A DNA stretch of 64,000 nt from RYN-230 sp963718305 (GCA_963718305.1 CAVQZG010000022.1:62001-126000), one strand, 5' to 3'; shown: positions 9,835-17,818, counted from the first letter of the stretch. A program made the numbers and translations. Notes: generated by a model not told the origin, from the letters alone.

Positions 9835-10739
9835 TGCAGGTTGTCGAGGAACTTGCGGAGCCAGGGCACGAACTCCCCGGCCACGTCGGGCCGCTCGACG
9901 GCGAACTGGATCAGGGTGCGCAGGTAGTCCACCTTGTTGCCGGTGTCATAGCGGCGGCCGCGGAACAGCACGCCGGATACGCCCCCGCCGTCGGCCGGAT
10001 CCATCTGCGCCAGTTCCTTGAGCGCGTCGGTGAGCTGGATCTCGCCGCCGCGGCCCGGCGGGGTGCGCTCCAGGACCTCGAACACGACCGGGTCGCAGAC
10101 GTAGCGGCCGATGATGATCCAGTTGCTGGGCGCGTCTTCCGGGGCGGGCTTCTCGACCAGGTCGGTGATCCGGACCACGTCGTCCTCGTCGGTCGGCTCG
10201 ATGGCGGCCGTGCCGTAGCTGGACACCTGGTCCCGCTCGACCTCCATCAGGGCGACCACGCTCCCGCCGCGGGTCTCCCGGACTTCCAGCATCCGCTGCA
10301 GCAGCCGGTCATCGGGGTGGATGAAGTCGTCGCCGAGGAGCACCGCGAACGGTTCGTGGCCGACGTGCTTGGCCGCGCAGGACACCGCGTGGCCGAGACC
10401 CTTGGGGTCACCCTGGCGCACGTAGTGCACGGTGGCCAGCTCGGCGGAGTCGCGGATGAGGGCCAGGCCCTCCTCATCACCCTTGGCGATGAGGGCTTCC
10501 TCGAGTTCGAAGTTGCGGTCGAAGTGATCCTCGATGGACCGCTTGCTGCGCCCCGTGATCATCAGGACGTCATCGAGCCCGGCGGCGACCGCCTCTTCCA
10601 CCACGTACTGGATGGCGGGCTTGTCCACCACGGGCAGCATTTCTTTGGGAATCGCCTTGGTGGCGGGCAGGAATCGGGTTCCGAGGCCCGCCGCGGGGAC
10701 GACCGCCTTCGTGACCTTCGTCGCGACTCTGTCAGGCAT
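9831..10739 (-). CDS. galU: UTP-glucose-1-phosphate uridylyltransferase
   Basis: This 302-residue sugar nucleotidyltransferase makes UDP-glucose from UTP and glucose-1-phosphate for cell-wall polymers, glycolipids and trehalose. The N-terminal AAGLGTRFLPATKAIPKEML is the nucleotide-binding loop. VDKPAIQYVVEEA, the acidic GDDFI, VEKPAPEDAPSNWIIIGRY and GEIQLTDAL follow the GalU pattern. Length is normal. It is the first gene of the leftward block and is divergent from the 5-formyltetrahydrofolate cyclo-ligase gene. The 90 bases between them must hold both promoters. Confidence 0.95.
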   Translation of the reverse strand: MPDRVATKVTKAVVPAAGLGTRFLPATKAIPKEMLPVVDKPAIQYVVEEAVAAGLDDVLMITGRSKRSIEDHFDRNFELEEALIAKGDEEGLALIRDSAELATVHYVRQGDPKGLGHAVSCAAKHVGHEPFAVLLGDDFIHPDDRLLQRMLEVRETRGGSVVALMEVERDQVSSYGTAAIEPTDEDDVVRITDLVEKPAPEDAPSNWIIIGRYVCDPVVFEVLERTPPGRGGEIQLTDALKELAQMDPADGGGVSGVLFRGRRYDTGNKVDYLRTLIQFAVERPDVAGEFVPWLRKFLDNLQ

Positions 10740-10829
10740 CTTCGTACCCTAGCCCGGCCGGGTGGCCGGCATGATCCAGGCCCGCACCTGGGCGGGCGGC
10801 TATCAGCAATGTCACAGTAACCTCGCAGC

Positions 10830-11495
10830 GTGGACGCGCATGAGGCTCCTGTTCCCGGCCCCGAAGGGCCTAACCGGGACAGTGCTAACCCGGACGGTGC
10901 TAGCCAGGACAGGGTTAGCCAGGACAAGGCCGCGCTGCGGGACCGGCTGCTGGCCGCGCGGCGGCAGCTCACCGCGGCCGAGCGGGCCGGGGCCGGCCGG
11001 GACATCCGGAACGCCGTGCTGTCCCTGCCCGAGACCCAGATGGCCGGCACCGTGGCCGCGTACTACTCGATCGGCAGCGAGCCGGAGACCCACGGGCTGC
11101 TGTTCGCGCTGTGGAAGCGGGGCAGCTACGTGCTGCTGCCCATCCTGCTCCCGGACGGCGACCTGGACTGGGCCTCCTACGAGGGCCCGGACTCGCTGCG
11201 GCCCGGGCCGCGCTGGCTCACCGAGCCGTCCGAGCCGCCGCGCGGCACGGACGCGATCAGCAGCGCCGACCTCGTGCTGGTGCCCGCGCTCGCGGTGGAC
11301 CACTCCGGCCTGCGCCTCGGCCGGGGCGGCGGCAGCTACGACCGGGCCCTGGCCAGGGTCGGAACACAAGTGCCCACCGTGGCGTTGCTATACGACACCG
11401 AGCTCGTCCCGAACGTCCCGGCGGCCCCCTATGACCAGCGGGTTCGCATGATCGCGAGGCCCGCCGCGGGGGTCACCAGGTTGACGCGGGGATGA
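10830..11495 (+). CDS. 5-formyltetrahydrofolate cyclo-ligase
   Basis: A 221-residue enzyme that converts 5-formyl-THF to 5,10-methenyl-THF using ATP. Conserved features are KAALRDRLLAARRQL at about 32-46, VAAYYSIGSEPET, the substrate-site LLPDGDLDWASY and the metal/ATP loop RLGRGGGSYDRALA near 165-178. The first 30 residues are a low-complexity tail made of five-residue units (NRDSA, NPDGA, SQDRV, SQDK) encoded by a 15-bp tandem repeat. The GTG at 10830 is the accepted start, although the catalytic homology begins later. Divergent from galU. Confidence 0.9.
   Translation: MDAHEAPVPGPEGPNRDSANPDGASQDRVSQDKAALRDRLLAARRQLTAAERAGAGRDIRNAVLSLPETQMAGTVAAYYSIGSEPETHGLLFALWKRGSYVLLPILLPDGDLDWASYEGPDSLRPGPRWLTEPSEPPRGTDAISSADLVLVPALAVDHSGLRLGRGGGSYDRALARVGTQVPTVALLYDTELVPNVPAAPYDQRVRMIARPAAGVTRLTRG
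10868..10927 (+). repeat. 15-bp in-frame tandem repeat in the cyclo-ligase 5' end
   Basis: About four imperfect 15-base units of the type GCTAACCCGGACGGT encode the low-complexity N-terminal tail. Units differ by a few bases, so the array is not a recent assembly duplication. Confidence 0.6.
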
Positions 11496-11562
11496 GCTAC
11501 CATTTAGCAGTCGTGGACGGGGAGTGCTAAGGACTGCCCCTCAGGCCACTGAAGGAGAAATC

Positions 11563-12006
11563 GTGCCGACCTACGAGTACACCTGCACAGAATGCGGCGA
11601 GCAGGTGGAGGTCGTGCAGAAGTTCACCGACGACCCGCTGACCGTGTGCACCGCGTGCGGTGGCCGGCTGCGCAAGGTGTTCTCGCCCGTGGGCATCGTG
11701 TTCAAGGGATCGGGCTTCTACCGCACCGACAGCCGCAACGGCTCGTCCAGCGACGGCCCGGGCAAGAAGGACAAGGAGCCCTCGGGCAGCAAGGCGGATT
11801 CCAAGTCCGGGTCCTCCGCGGACTCCGGCTCCTCGGACTCGTCCGGCTCGGGTTCCTCGGACTCGTCGAAGTCGTCGTCCTCCAAGTCCGACTCGGGCTC
11901 GGGCAGTTCTGGCTCGTCCGGCTCCGGCTCGTCCTCGTCCGGGTCCTCCTCCGGCTCCGGCGACAAGAAGGCCGCCAAGAGTTCAGCGTCGGCCGCCTCG
12001 TCCTGA
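11563..12006 (+). CDS. FmdB-family zinc ribbon protein with Ser-rich tail
   Basis: The N-terminal 45 residues form an FmdB/CxxC zinc ribbon: PTYEYTCTECGEQVEV then TVCTACGGRLRKVF, two CxxC pairs for one zinc ion. The following SPVGIVFKGSGFYRTDSR is also family-typical. Residues from about 65 to the end are almost only Ser, Gly, Asp and Lys and are probably disordered. The GTG at 11563 is preferred because AAGGAG lies six bases upstream. Function of FmdB proteins is not settled; they often sit near folate and adenosylmethionine salvage genes, as here between 5-FCL and MTA phosphorylase. Confidence 0.85.
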   Translation: MPTYEYTCTECGEQVEVVQKFTDDPLTVCTACGGRLRKVFSPVGIVFKGSGFYRTDSRNGSSSDGPGKKDKEPSGSKADSKSGSSADSGSSDSSGSGSSDSSKSSSSKSDSGSGSSGSSGSGSSSSGSSSGSGDKKAAKSSASAASS

Positions 12007-12027
12007 ACCTCTGGCTAATCTGGCCGC

Positions 12028-12900
12028 GTGAGTCAACCCGCAGACATCGTGAGTCATCCCTCTGAGGTCGGCAGCGCCGGGGCGCGCCTGCCCAACCTGG
12101 CCCGCGCCGACATCGGCGTGATCGGCGGATCCGGCTTCTATGAGTTCCTGGAGTCCGCCGACGAGGTCAGCATCGACACCCCGTACGGCATGCCCAGCGA
12201 CCCCATCGTGACCGGCGAGGTGGCGGGCCGGAAGGTGGCGTTCGTGCCCCGGCACGGCCGTGATCACCGTTTTCCCCCGCACAAGATCCCGTACCGCGCC
12301 AATCTCTGGGCGCTGCGCTCGCTGGGCGTCCGGCAGATCCTGGCCCCGACCGCCGTGGGCTCGCTCAACCCCGCGCACGGCCCCGGCCGGCTGGTCATCC
12401 CCGACCAGCTCGTGGACCGGACCATCGGCCGCACCCAGACCTTCTACGAGGAGCGGGGCGCGGTCCACGTCCCGTTCGCCGACCCCTATTGCCCGGTGGG
12501 CCGGGCCCACGCCATCACGTCCGCCCGGGCCGCGGGCTGGGATCTGGCCGACTCCGGGACGCTGGTGGTGATCGAGGGCCCGCGGTTCTCGACCCGGGCG
12601 GAGTCCCAGTGGTACGCGGCCCAGGGCTGGTCCCTGGTCGGGATGACCGGCCACCCCGAGGCCGTGCTGGCCCGCGAGCTGGCCCTCTGCTACACGCCGC
12701 TGGCGCTGGTCACCGACACCGACGCGGGCGTGGAAGAAGGCGAGGGCGTCACCCAGGACGAGGTGTTCAAGGTCTTCGCCAGCAACGTCGCCCGCCTGCG
12801 CGAGCTGGTCATCGACGTCATCGCGAACCTGCCGGCCGACCGGGACTGCCCCTGCCCGCACGTGCTGGACGGGATCAAGCTCCCCATCCAGCTCCCCTGA
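12028..12900 (+). CDS. mtnP: S-methyl-5'-thioadenosine phosphorylase / purine nucleoside phosphorylase
   Basis: This 290-residue enzyme splits methylthioadenosine with phosphate to adenine and methylthioribose-1-phosphate. Seen are IGVIGGSGFYEFL at the N-terminus, FVPRHGRDHRFPPHKIPYRA (phosphate and base pocket), VIEGPRFSTRAES, VGMTGHPEAVLARELALCY and LVTDTDAGVEEGE. These match the trimeric MTAP/PNP family. Substrate preference between MTA and inosine is not certain from motifs alone. GTG at 12028 lies 22 bases after the fmdB-like stop, so the two may be cotranscribed. Confidence 0.9.
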   Translation: MSQPADIVSHPSEVGSAGARLPNLARADIGVIGGSGFYEFLESADEVSIDTPYGMPSDPIVTGEVAGRKVAFVPRHGRDHRFPPHKIPYRANLWALRSLGVRQILAPTAVGSLNPAHGPGRLVIPDQLVDRTIGRTQTFYEERGAVHVPFADPYCPVGRAHAITSARAAGWDLADSGTLVVIEGPRFSTRAESQWYAAQGWSLVGMTGHPEAVLARELALCYTPLALVTDTDAGVEEGEGVTQDEVFKVFASNVARLRELVIDVIANLPADRDCPCPHVLDGIKLPIQLP

Positions 12901-13000
12901 GCCTGTTTCCGGGCCTGCCTGCCCGGCGCCGCCTCGTAATCTGACTGGGTTTTGCCCTCGGGCGGCCGTAAATCCTGGCCGATAACGCCTGGCGGGGGCG

Positions 13001-13507
13001 TCAGTCGAGATCCCCATGCTCGATCCGCGCCAGGCGCCGCTCGCGGACCAGCTGGTCGAACTCATGCTCCACGGTCACGTCGTCGGGGCTGAGCGCCGCG
13101 AAGATGCCGGTGATGTCGCGCATGCTGAGCACCCCGAGCAGTTCGCCGTCCTCGACGACCGGCAGGTGCCTGATCCAGCGCGCCGCCATCTCCCGGGCCG
13201 CCTCGTGCAGCGGCATGTCCGGCGGCACGGTGAAGACCTCCGTCGACATGGCCTCGTCCACCGTGCTGGTCTCCAGGTCGGCGCCGAGCGCCACCGCCCG
13301 CAGCAGGTCGCGCTCGGTGATGATCCCGGCGAGGCGCCCGTCCTCGGAGATCAGCAGCGACCCGGTCTGCTGCCGCCACATCCGCGTCGCCGCGGCGCGC
13401 AGCGTGTCGGAGGCTGTTTCCGTGATGGTGGCCTGGGTCATGACGTCTCGTACCTGCACGGCGTGGGCTCCTTGGTCGCGTGCATGGCTATCAGGGGTTG
13501 CGTCCAA
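13001..13507 (-). CDS. CBS-domain pair protein (Hrp1-like)
   Basis: A 168-residue protein with two CBS motifs, VRDVMTQATITETASDTLRA to ITERDLLRAVALG and TVDEAMSTEVFTVPPDM to LGVLSMRDITGIF. Tandem CBS pairs form a Bateman module that binds adenine nucleotides and senses energy state. It resembles hypoxic response protein 1 of mycobacteria and similar stand-alone CBS proteins. A second CBS-pair gene is at 34363-34776. It is a single leftward gene next to tRNA-Arg. Ligand unknown. Confidence 0.85.
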   Translation of the reverse strand: MDATPDSHARDQGAHAVQVRDVMTQATITETASDTLRAAATRMWRQQTGSLLISEDGRLAGIITERDLLRAVALGADLETSTVDEAMSTEVFTVPPDMPLHEAAREMAARWIRHLPVVEDGELLGVLSMRDITGIFAALSPDDVTVEHEFDQLVRERRLARIEHGDLD

Positions 13508-13634
13508 CCCTACGGTCCTGCTGGGCCGGTGCCGCGCCGGCCGGTCGGGCCGCCCCGGCCTGGCTGCTGACCGGTTACGCTAGATCGCGCCTGTGCTGTG
13601 CTGGCTGCGTTGGCTGGCCGCCACAGCCCGGCCT

Positions 13635-13707
13635 GCCCCGATAGCTCAGCGGATAGAGCAACTGCCTCCTAAGCAGTAGGTCGCGCGTTCGAGTCGCGCT
13701 CGGGGCG
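13635..13707 (+). tRNA. tRNA-Arg(CCT)
   Basis: Cloverleaf: acceptor GCCCCGA/TCGGGGC, D arm GCTC/GAGC, anticodon stem ACTGC/GCAGT with loop CTCCTAA (anticodon CCT, reads AGG), T arm GCGCG-TTCGAGT-CGCGC, discriminator G. CCA follows at 13708-13710 and may be encoded. Its 3' half is repeated at 15924-15963, marking it as an integration target. Confidence 0.95.
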
Positions 13708-13708
13708 C
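13669..13708 (+). repeat. Attachment-site copy inside tRNA-Arg
   Basis: These 40 bases, from the anticodon loop to the first C after the discriminator, are identical to 15924-15963. They are the proximal attachment site of a small island inserted at the tRNA 3' end. Confidence 0.85.
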
Positions 13709-13792
13709 CACCAGCGAAAACGTCCTCCCGGGTCGCGTGCACAGCGCTGGTGAGCGGTTGTTGGCCATGACGAGCCCACCCGTGGTCCAAAG

Positions 13793-14270
13793 TCACTTCT
13801 CGGTTCGTGCGTCTCCCGTCGCCAGGTCCAGCGTCAGCCTGCAGACCCGGTTCCGCACATAGTCTTCATCGCCCCGGCCGTCCGGGCCGTGGTGCGCCAT
13901 GTAGTCGAAATCAATCAGGAAAAAACAAACCATATGTATCGCGCCTCTCTCGGGGGGCGCGCGTACTGGTCGTCACCTTCTGTGGAAGGACCTCCCTCAA
14001 AGGGGCCGAAGGTACCTACACAATTCCAATCCGGAGGCGACACGTCGGCGTCGTAATGAGCGTTCAGGAAACGCTCCTGTCCTCCCACTCCTCTGGAGTG
14101 ATTCCTGGGACGAAGGCGTACTCGAAAAATAGCCGGTCATTCCATAGTGTGATGCTGCGGGCTATTAAGCGATGTCCCAGGTCAAACTCGCCCACGTCGA
14201 TATCGAACGAATACCTGACCGAGTCGGGAAGCTCCGGATCTGCGGTCTGCTCGCTCTTCACGCTGGGCAT
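13793..14270 (-). pseudogene. Frameshifted gene of unknown function
   Basis: Reading starts at 14270 and gives 68 residues containing VRYSFDIDVGEFDLGHRLIA and TLWNDRLFFEYAFVPGI, then hits a stop. Beyond it other frames continue plausibly with NAHYDADVSPPDWNCVGTF and, further on, HHGPDGRGDEDYVRNRVC and LTLDLATGDARTEK to a TGA at 13793-13795. At least two indels separate these parts. I do not recognise the family. The phrasing resembles conserved actinobacterial hypothetical proteins. Location in the decayed islet suggests a pseudogene. Confidence 0.5.
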
Positions 14271-14342
14271 GATCGCATCGGGACCGTCTTCGGTGCATCA
14301 CATAATCCGTCCCGTTCGTCCAGCGGATCCGGGGATGAGGGC

Positions 14343-14390
14343 CGGGTCACCATCCGCGATGCTGGCTTGCTGGAGGCCGGCGGATCGCCT
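14343..14390 (+). pseudogene. Doc toxin N-terminal fragment
   Basis: The frame RVTIRDAGLLEAGG matches the early VRDAGLLEAA segment of Doc/Fic toxins and shares a near-identical stretch (GATGCTGGCTTGCTGGAGGC) with the broken doc gene at 17423-17818. Nothing of the rest of the gene follows. Confidence 0.5.
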
Positions 14391-14401
14391 CAGTTGGTCC
14401 T

Positions 14402-14671
14402 TTAAGTGGAGGGCTTCCGGCCTCGCAGTGAACGCCGCAGCCACTTAACTCCTCCGGTTGGGACGATCACGAAGGCCAGGATAACCGTAGTGATCCCGGT
14501 GGAGTGAGCCCATGAATGGTCGTACATGGCCCGGGCGTCGAGGGCGATCAAGACCATCAGGCACATCGCAAAGATCAAATAACCAGCCCAGGCCCCAGCA
14601 GGCTTCTGCTGCCGCGCCTCGGGCTCGTCAGAAGCCGCTCCTGGCGACCCGGTACCGCCCATGACGCGCAC
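14402..14671 (-). CDS. Small two-helix membrane protein, unknown function
   Basis: An 89-residue protein. After a polar, Gln/Ala-rich N-terminus there are two predicted membrane segments, GYLIFAMCLMVLIALDA (about 30-46) and TGITTVILAFVIVPTGGV (about 57-75), and a basic tail KWLRRSLRGRKP that should face the cytoplasm. No family is recognised. It lies between a Doc fragment and an integrase remnant in the tRNA-Arg islet. An intact frame with a sensible topology is the only support. Confidence 0.5.
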   Translation of the reverse strand: MRVMGGTGSPGAASDEPEARQQKPAGAWAGYLIFAMCLMVLIALDARAMYDHSWAHSTGITTVILAFVIVPTGGVKWLRRSLRGRKPST

Positions 14672-14714
14672 AGTACGCTGGCCGGCCCTCCAACGCTATG
14701 CGCCGCAACGTACT

Positions 14715-15060
14715 GTCCGGCTGTGCCCGTTGCGTGCCCGATCGCTCCCCGGCGGCCTGACTGTCCGGCGTTTGCTGCCTCGTTTCAGCTCGTCCCTGAC
14801 GAGCTTGCTGAGGGTGTCCGCGATCTGGTGCCGACGCTCGTCGCTGCCGTGGAGGTAGACGATCGCGGCGCGCTGGCTGTCATGGCCATGCGGTCCATCA
14901 GCTCTCGGAGGGTCGCCCCGGCGCTGGCGGCCAGGGTATTTCCGGTGTGCCGGCGATCATGGAAGTGACAGCAGGAAGTCCGGCTTTGCCGAGCGCGCGC
15001 AGCCAGACCCGGCGCCGGAAGTTGCTGTGATGCAGAGGATGTCCAGCCGGGCTAGTCAAG
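14715..15060 (-). pseudogene. Integrase C-terminal remnant 1
   Basis: Reading on the minus strand through at least two frameshifts gives PLHHSNFRRRVWLRALGKAG, then HDRRHTGNTLAASAGATLRE, LMDRMGHDS and AAIVYLHGSDERRHQIADTL. HDRRHTGN contains the His-x-x-Arg of tyrosine recombinases and AIVYLH the nucleophile Tyr. N-terminal and core-binding domains are missing. It is the likely relic of the enzyme that put the islet into tRNA-Arg. Confidence 0.75.
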
Positions 15061-15272
15061 GCGGTGCGCTCCGCTTGGCCGCATGGCCTGCCCGCGCTTC
15101 GCTCTGGCCCGGCGGTACCGCGGGCGCGGGCGCGCCATCCATTGCCTACGTTGCCGTAGATGCCCAGTCCGGACCAGAACGCGCCGAAGATTCCCAGCTC
15201 CGAAGCGCATCTCGCCCGACCGCACGAGCGTACTGTTGACAACACAGCACCGAGCCGGTGCAGGAGGTTGCG

Positions 15273-15767
15273 ATGAGACGGCGAGCGCATCGGCGGAACC
15301 TGGCGGTATGGAGTTCCTCTGACAGGGCCGGGGGCTCTTGGCTCATGCGTCCCACCCGGAACAGGCGGGTCCGCAGGTTTATCCGTACTAGCGTGCTGTT
15401 GACCGTCCTAGGTTTGATGCGGTTCGCGGGCGGCGCATGGCCCCGCGGGCGGCTCGTGCTGGCCGGGGGGTTGCTCACGGTGGTCGGCATTGTGCTGCGC
15501 AGCCAGCCTGCTGGCGTGGTTCTTCTCCCCGGACTCCTGCTTATCTTCTCTGCCCCGCTGGTTCCTGCTGTCCCTAAGGCGGACCGTAAGCGGAACTTCG
15601 AGCTGGCGCGGGAGCTGGCCGCATACTCGACCCCTGCCCAGCGGTGCGATCTTGAAGCGACTCTTGACCAGTATCCAGCCGAGGACACCTCCGAGTTGCG
15701 CGCCATCCTCGCACATCAAGCTCTGGCTGGCGTTTCCCCGAGGATTGCTGGCGCGGGCCGGTACTGA
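15273..15767 (+). CDS. Membrane protein of unknown function
   Basis: This protein of about 164 residues has an Arg-rich N-terminus, two membrane segments (SVLLTVLGLMRFAGGAWPRG and LVLAGGLLTVVGIVLRSQP, with a third hydrophobic run VVLLPGLLLIFSAPLVP) and a cytoplasmic C-terminus with RELAAYSTPAQRCDLEATL and RAILAHQAL. The C-terminal block recurs in small actinobacterial membrane proteins, but no function is known to me. AGGAGG five bases before the ATG at 15273 decides the start. The gene is intact although its islet is decayed. It ends next to a Doc-tail repeat. Confidence 0.6.
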   Translation: MRRRAHRRNLAVWSSSDRAGGSWLMRPTRNRRVRRFIRTSVLLTVLGLMRFAGGAWPRGRLVLAGGLLTVVGIVLRSQPAGVVLLPGLLLIFSAPLVPAVPKADRKRNFELARELAAYSTPAQRCDLEATLDQYPAEDTSELRAILAHQALAGVSPRIAGAGRY

Positions 15768-15774
15768 GCCAGGC

Positions 15775-15828
15775 ATCGCTGCCATCCTCGAGAATCGACC
15801 GGCCCCGACCGTGAGGCAGGCTCCCAGC
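15775..15828 (+). repeat. Doc C-terminal tail, copy 1
   Basis: This 54-base stretch encodes IAAILENRPAP and is nearly the same as 17761-17814, the end of the broken doc gene, apart from about nine substitutions and one small shift. Only the tail is present here, so it is a stranded fragment. Confidence 0.6.
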
Positions 15829-15923
15829 GAAGAGCGCCCCCGAGAGCAACTGCCTTTTAGCTGTTTCGCTCGCTGATGACGTACGTCGTTGCTGGTCTGT
15901 AGAGCGCTCGGGCGGTTGTGCCT

Positions 15924-15963
15924 CTAAGCAGTAGGTCGCGCGTTCGAGTCGCGCTCGGGGCGC
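15924..15963 (+). repeat. Distal attachment-site copy of tRNA-Arg
   Basis: Forty bases identical to tRNA-Arg positions 13669-13708. The preceding bases CCTCTAAG differ from the tRNA (CCTCCTAAG) by one missing C, so identity begins in the anticodon loop, a common crossover site. Integrase remnant 2 starts about 70 bases further on. Confidence 0.85.
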
Positions 15964-16029
15964 TCCCCAGTATCGCCAGGTCAGAGGCTCTTCCCGGCGC
16001 CCGCAGATGATCTTCATGAGGCCCGTTTC

Positions 16030-16250
16030 CGGTTTCGTGCCCGTTGTGGGCCCGATCGCTTCCCGATGGCCTGACTGTCCTGGCGTTTGCTGCCTCGTTT
16101 CAGCTCGTCCCTGGCGAGCTAGCTAAGGGTGTCCCCGATCTGGTGCTGGCGTTCGTCACTGCCGTGGAAGTAGACCATCGCGCCCCGATGGCTGTCGTGG
16201 CCCATGCGGTCCATCAGCTCCCGGAGGGTCGCCTCAGCGCCTTTCGGCCA
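16030..16250 (-). pseudogene. Integrase C-terminal remnant 2
   Basis: The minus strand gives ATLRELMDRMGHDSHRGAMV, with the Tyr-containing continuation MVYFHGSDERQHQIGDTLS, then a TAG and the in-frame continuation LARDELKRGSKRQ. It is a close relative of remnant 1 but lies outside the distal attachment copy. The HxxR part is absent. It suggests a second, earlier element at the same tRNA. Confidence 0.75.
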
Positions 16251-16266
16251 GGGTGGTGTCCTCGTG

Positions 16267-16917
16267 CTAGCTAATGATCTTGAAACGGCCGTGCAGTTGG
16301 TTTGGCGCGCATAGCACCCGGTCAGCCTTGGACGCACTCGCATAGCCCGTCGCGGATGGCCCGTGAGGTCCTGGCTGCGGCGCTGTTCCTGCCGAGGGCT
16401 GGGTCCAGGCCCAGTAGTAATCTCTCGAATTACTGGTCCAGGGGAGCCCGGTCAGAACGGCGATGCCTTGGTTGTCTGTGACTCCGCTCGCCCACAAATG
16501 ATCGGCACCGTTACTCAGGCAATCATTTCCCATGAGTGCGTATCTAGTATGCGCCCTCCCTCCGGAAATGTAGGCCATGATCAGCAGTTCAGCGTTCCCG
16601 CCGGGCATGTGATCAACCATAACCGTCGCGACTTTGCCGCGGATGGGCCCATCTGCGGCAAGCGCTACGGTGGTGCTGGAAACCCGCGGCAAGGCTGCGG
16701 CAGCTACAGCCGCCGGTGAATGTGGGGGGCTCAGCGGGTGCCGGAGCCCGCTCGCCTGCGCGTGGTAATGTACGGCGCCGAGTGTGGCAATCACCAGGCC
16801 GATACCCAGTGCCACGAAAGCTGACGTAATAAGGAATCTTGAGTTGTCAGCCAACCGCCGCCCAGACCAGCCCGACTCGACCACGTCTGGCCGCTCGTTT
16901 CCTGTGTCACGCACCAT
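16267..16917 (-). CDS. Membrane-anchored hypothetical protein
   Basis: A protein of about 216 residues with one N-terminal membrane anchor (FLITSAFVALGIGLVIATLG, about residues 30-49) and an extracytoplasmic domain. The outer part has DGPIRGKVATVMVDHMPGGN, ISGGRAHTRYALMGNDC and VTDNQGIAVLTGLPW and two Cys (about 134 and 206) that could pair. No family is recognised. The ATG at 16917 follows GGAG. It directly follows integrase remnant 2 in the mobile-DNA zone and is intact. Secreted or wall-facing function is an inference from topology only. Confidence 0.55.
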   Translation of the reverse strand: MVRDTGNERPDVVESGWSGRRLADNSRFLITSAFVALGIGLVIATLGAVHYHAQASGLRHPLSPPHSPAAVAAAALPRVSSTTVALAADGPIRGKVATVMVDHMPGGNAELLIMAYISGGRAHTRYALMGNDCLSNGADHLWASGVTDNQGIAVLTGLPWTSNSRDYYWAWTQPSAGTAPQPGPHGPSATGYASASKADRVLCAPNQLHGRFKIIS

Positions 16918-17365
16918 GGGAACTCCGCCCCGGACACGAGTTGAGCCAATCCGCGATGCGGGCACATGTCGTCAGATGCGGTCCGCTTGAAGCAGCTATC
17001 GCACTAAGCGTGCACTAGCAACCAAGGCCGCGGCCCCGGTCCACGGCAGAGCATGACCCAAATCCGGAAAGCGAGTGACTACTCGTGATCAGCCCCCCGA
17101 CCCTTGCGAAGGCAAAGGCTAACCCAGATTTAAAGGGACTGTGGGTGAGATCGTGTGGAGACCGCGTGGAGACCGCATGGAGGTTCGCCACGACCACGCT
17201 CGCAGCCAAGCCGCAGTTGAGACGCCCGGCAGAGAATGCCGCCGACAACTCTCACTAAATCGTCGGTTTGTTGCGGGGGCGCTGCCCCCGAGCCCCGGCC
17301 CTCCCTCCAAAGATGGGGGATCAGGACGGGTCATCTCGAGGGGCACAGCCGCGCCGAGTTGCTGA
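16918..17365. other. Non-coding stretch
   Basis: No gene is supported. Three close copies of GTGGAGACCGC-like sequence occur at about 17152-17181, and a GGGGGCG/CGCCCCC-like hairpin at about 17276-17290. Short frames on both strands lack family signals. Confidence 0.4.
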
Positions 17366-17818
17366 ACCGGGTGCAGATGAGGAGCTGCCCCGGTATGCCG
17401 AGGCGCTGGAGCGGCTCGGTCAGTGATCTACCTGACGCTCGCCGAGCTCGTCATCATCGCCCGAGCGTGCCACGGGCGGTCGGGTTACTGCCCGCGATGC
17501 TGGCTTGCTGGAGGCCGCGGCGGCCAGGCCGCAAGCCACGGCGTTCGGGGCGGACTCCTACCCAGATCTGCATGCCAAGACGGCAGCGCTGGTGCATTCG
17601 GTGGCCAGGAACCACGCCCTTGTGGACGGGGACAAGCGGCTGGCGTTGGGCGCCCTTGTCGCGTTCTACGGGTCAACGGCCGCAGACTTACTCTCACCAA
17701 CGACGCCGCCTACGAGTTGATCATGCAGGTAGCCTCCGGGAGCTCGACTCAGTCGAAGAGATCGCCGCCATCCTCGAAAATCGGCCGGCCCCCGGCCGTA
17801 AGGCAGGCTCCCGGCTGA
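17366..17818 (+). pseudogene. Broken phd-doc toxin-antitoxin module
   Basis: A short antitoxin tail (ADEELPRYAEALERLGQ) ends in TGA overlapping the GTG at 17423 of a Doc-like gene. Doc parts appear in three frames: IYLTLAELVIIAR, then DAGLLEAAAARPQATAFGAD, then HSVARNHALVDGDKRLALGA, then NGRRLTLTNDAAYELIMQ and ELDSVEEIAAILENRPAP. The Fic-type motif reads HALVDGDKR, with Asp where Asn is usual. Doc toxins phosphorylate EF-Tu. The antitoxin N-terminus is missing and at least three indels break the toxin, so it should be inactive. Confidence 0.7.

Larger units (their letters stand above)
13711..15963. mobile_element. Remnant genomic islet at tRNA-Arg
   Basis: The 2.25-kb stretch between the tRNA-Arg gene and the 40-bp copy of its 3' half contains a frameshifted hypothetical gene, a Doc fragment, a two-helix membrane protein, a broken integrase C-terminus and another small membrane protein. 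The 40-bp identity at both ends and an integrase remnant inside support past site-specific integration followed by decay. Confidence 0.8.

Noticed and set aside
13807..14448. 213-codon plus-strand frame
   Set aside because: It covers the minus-strand broken gene at 13793-14270, whose protein reads far more like a real one.
15901..15963. Second tRNA-Arg gene
   Set aside because: Only the 3' half is present; there is no acceptor 5' strand or D arm, so it is an attachment-site copy.
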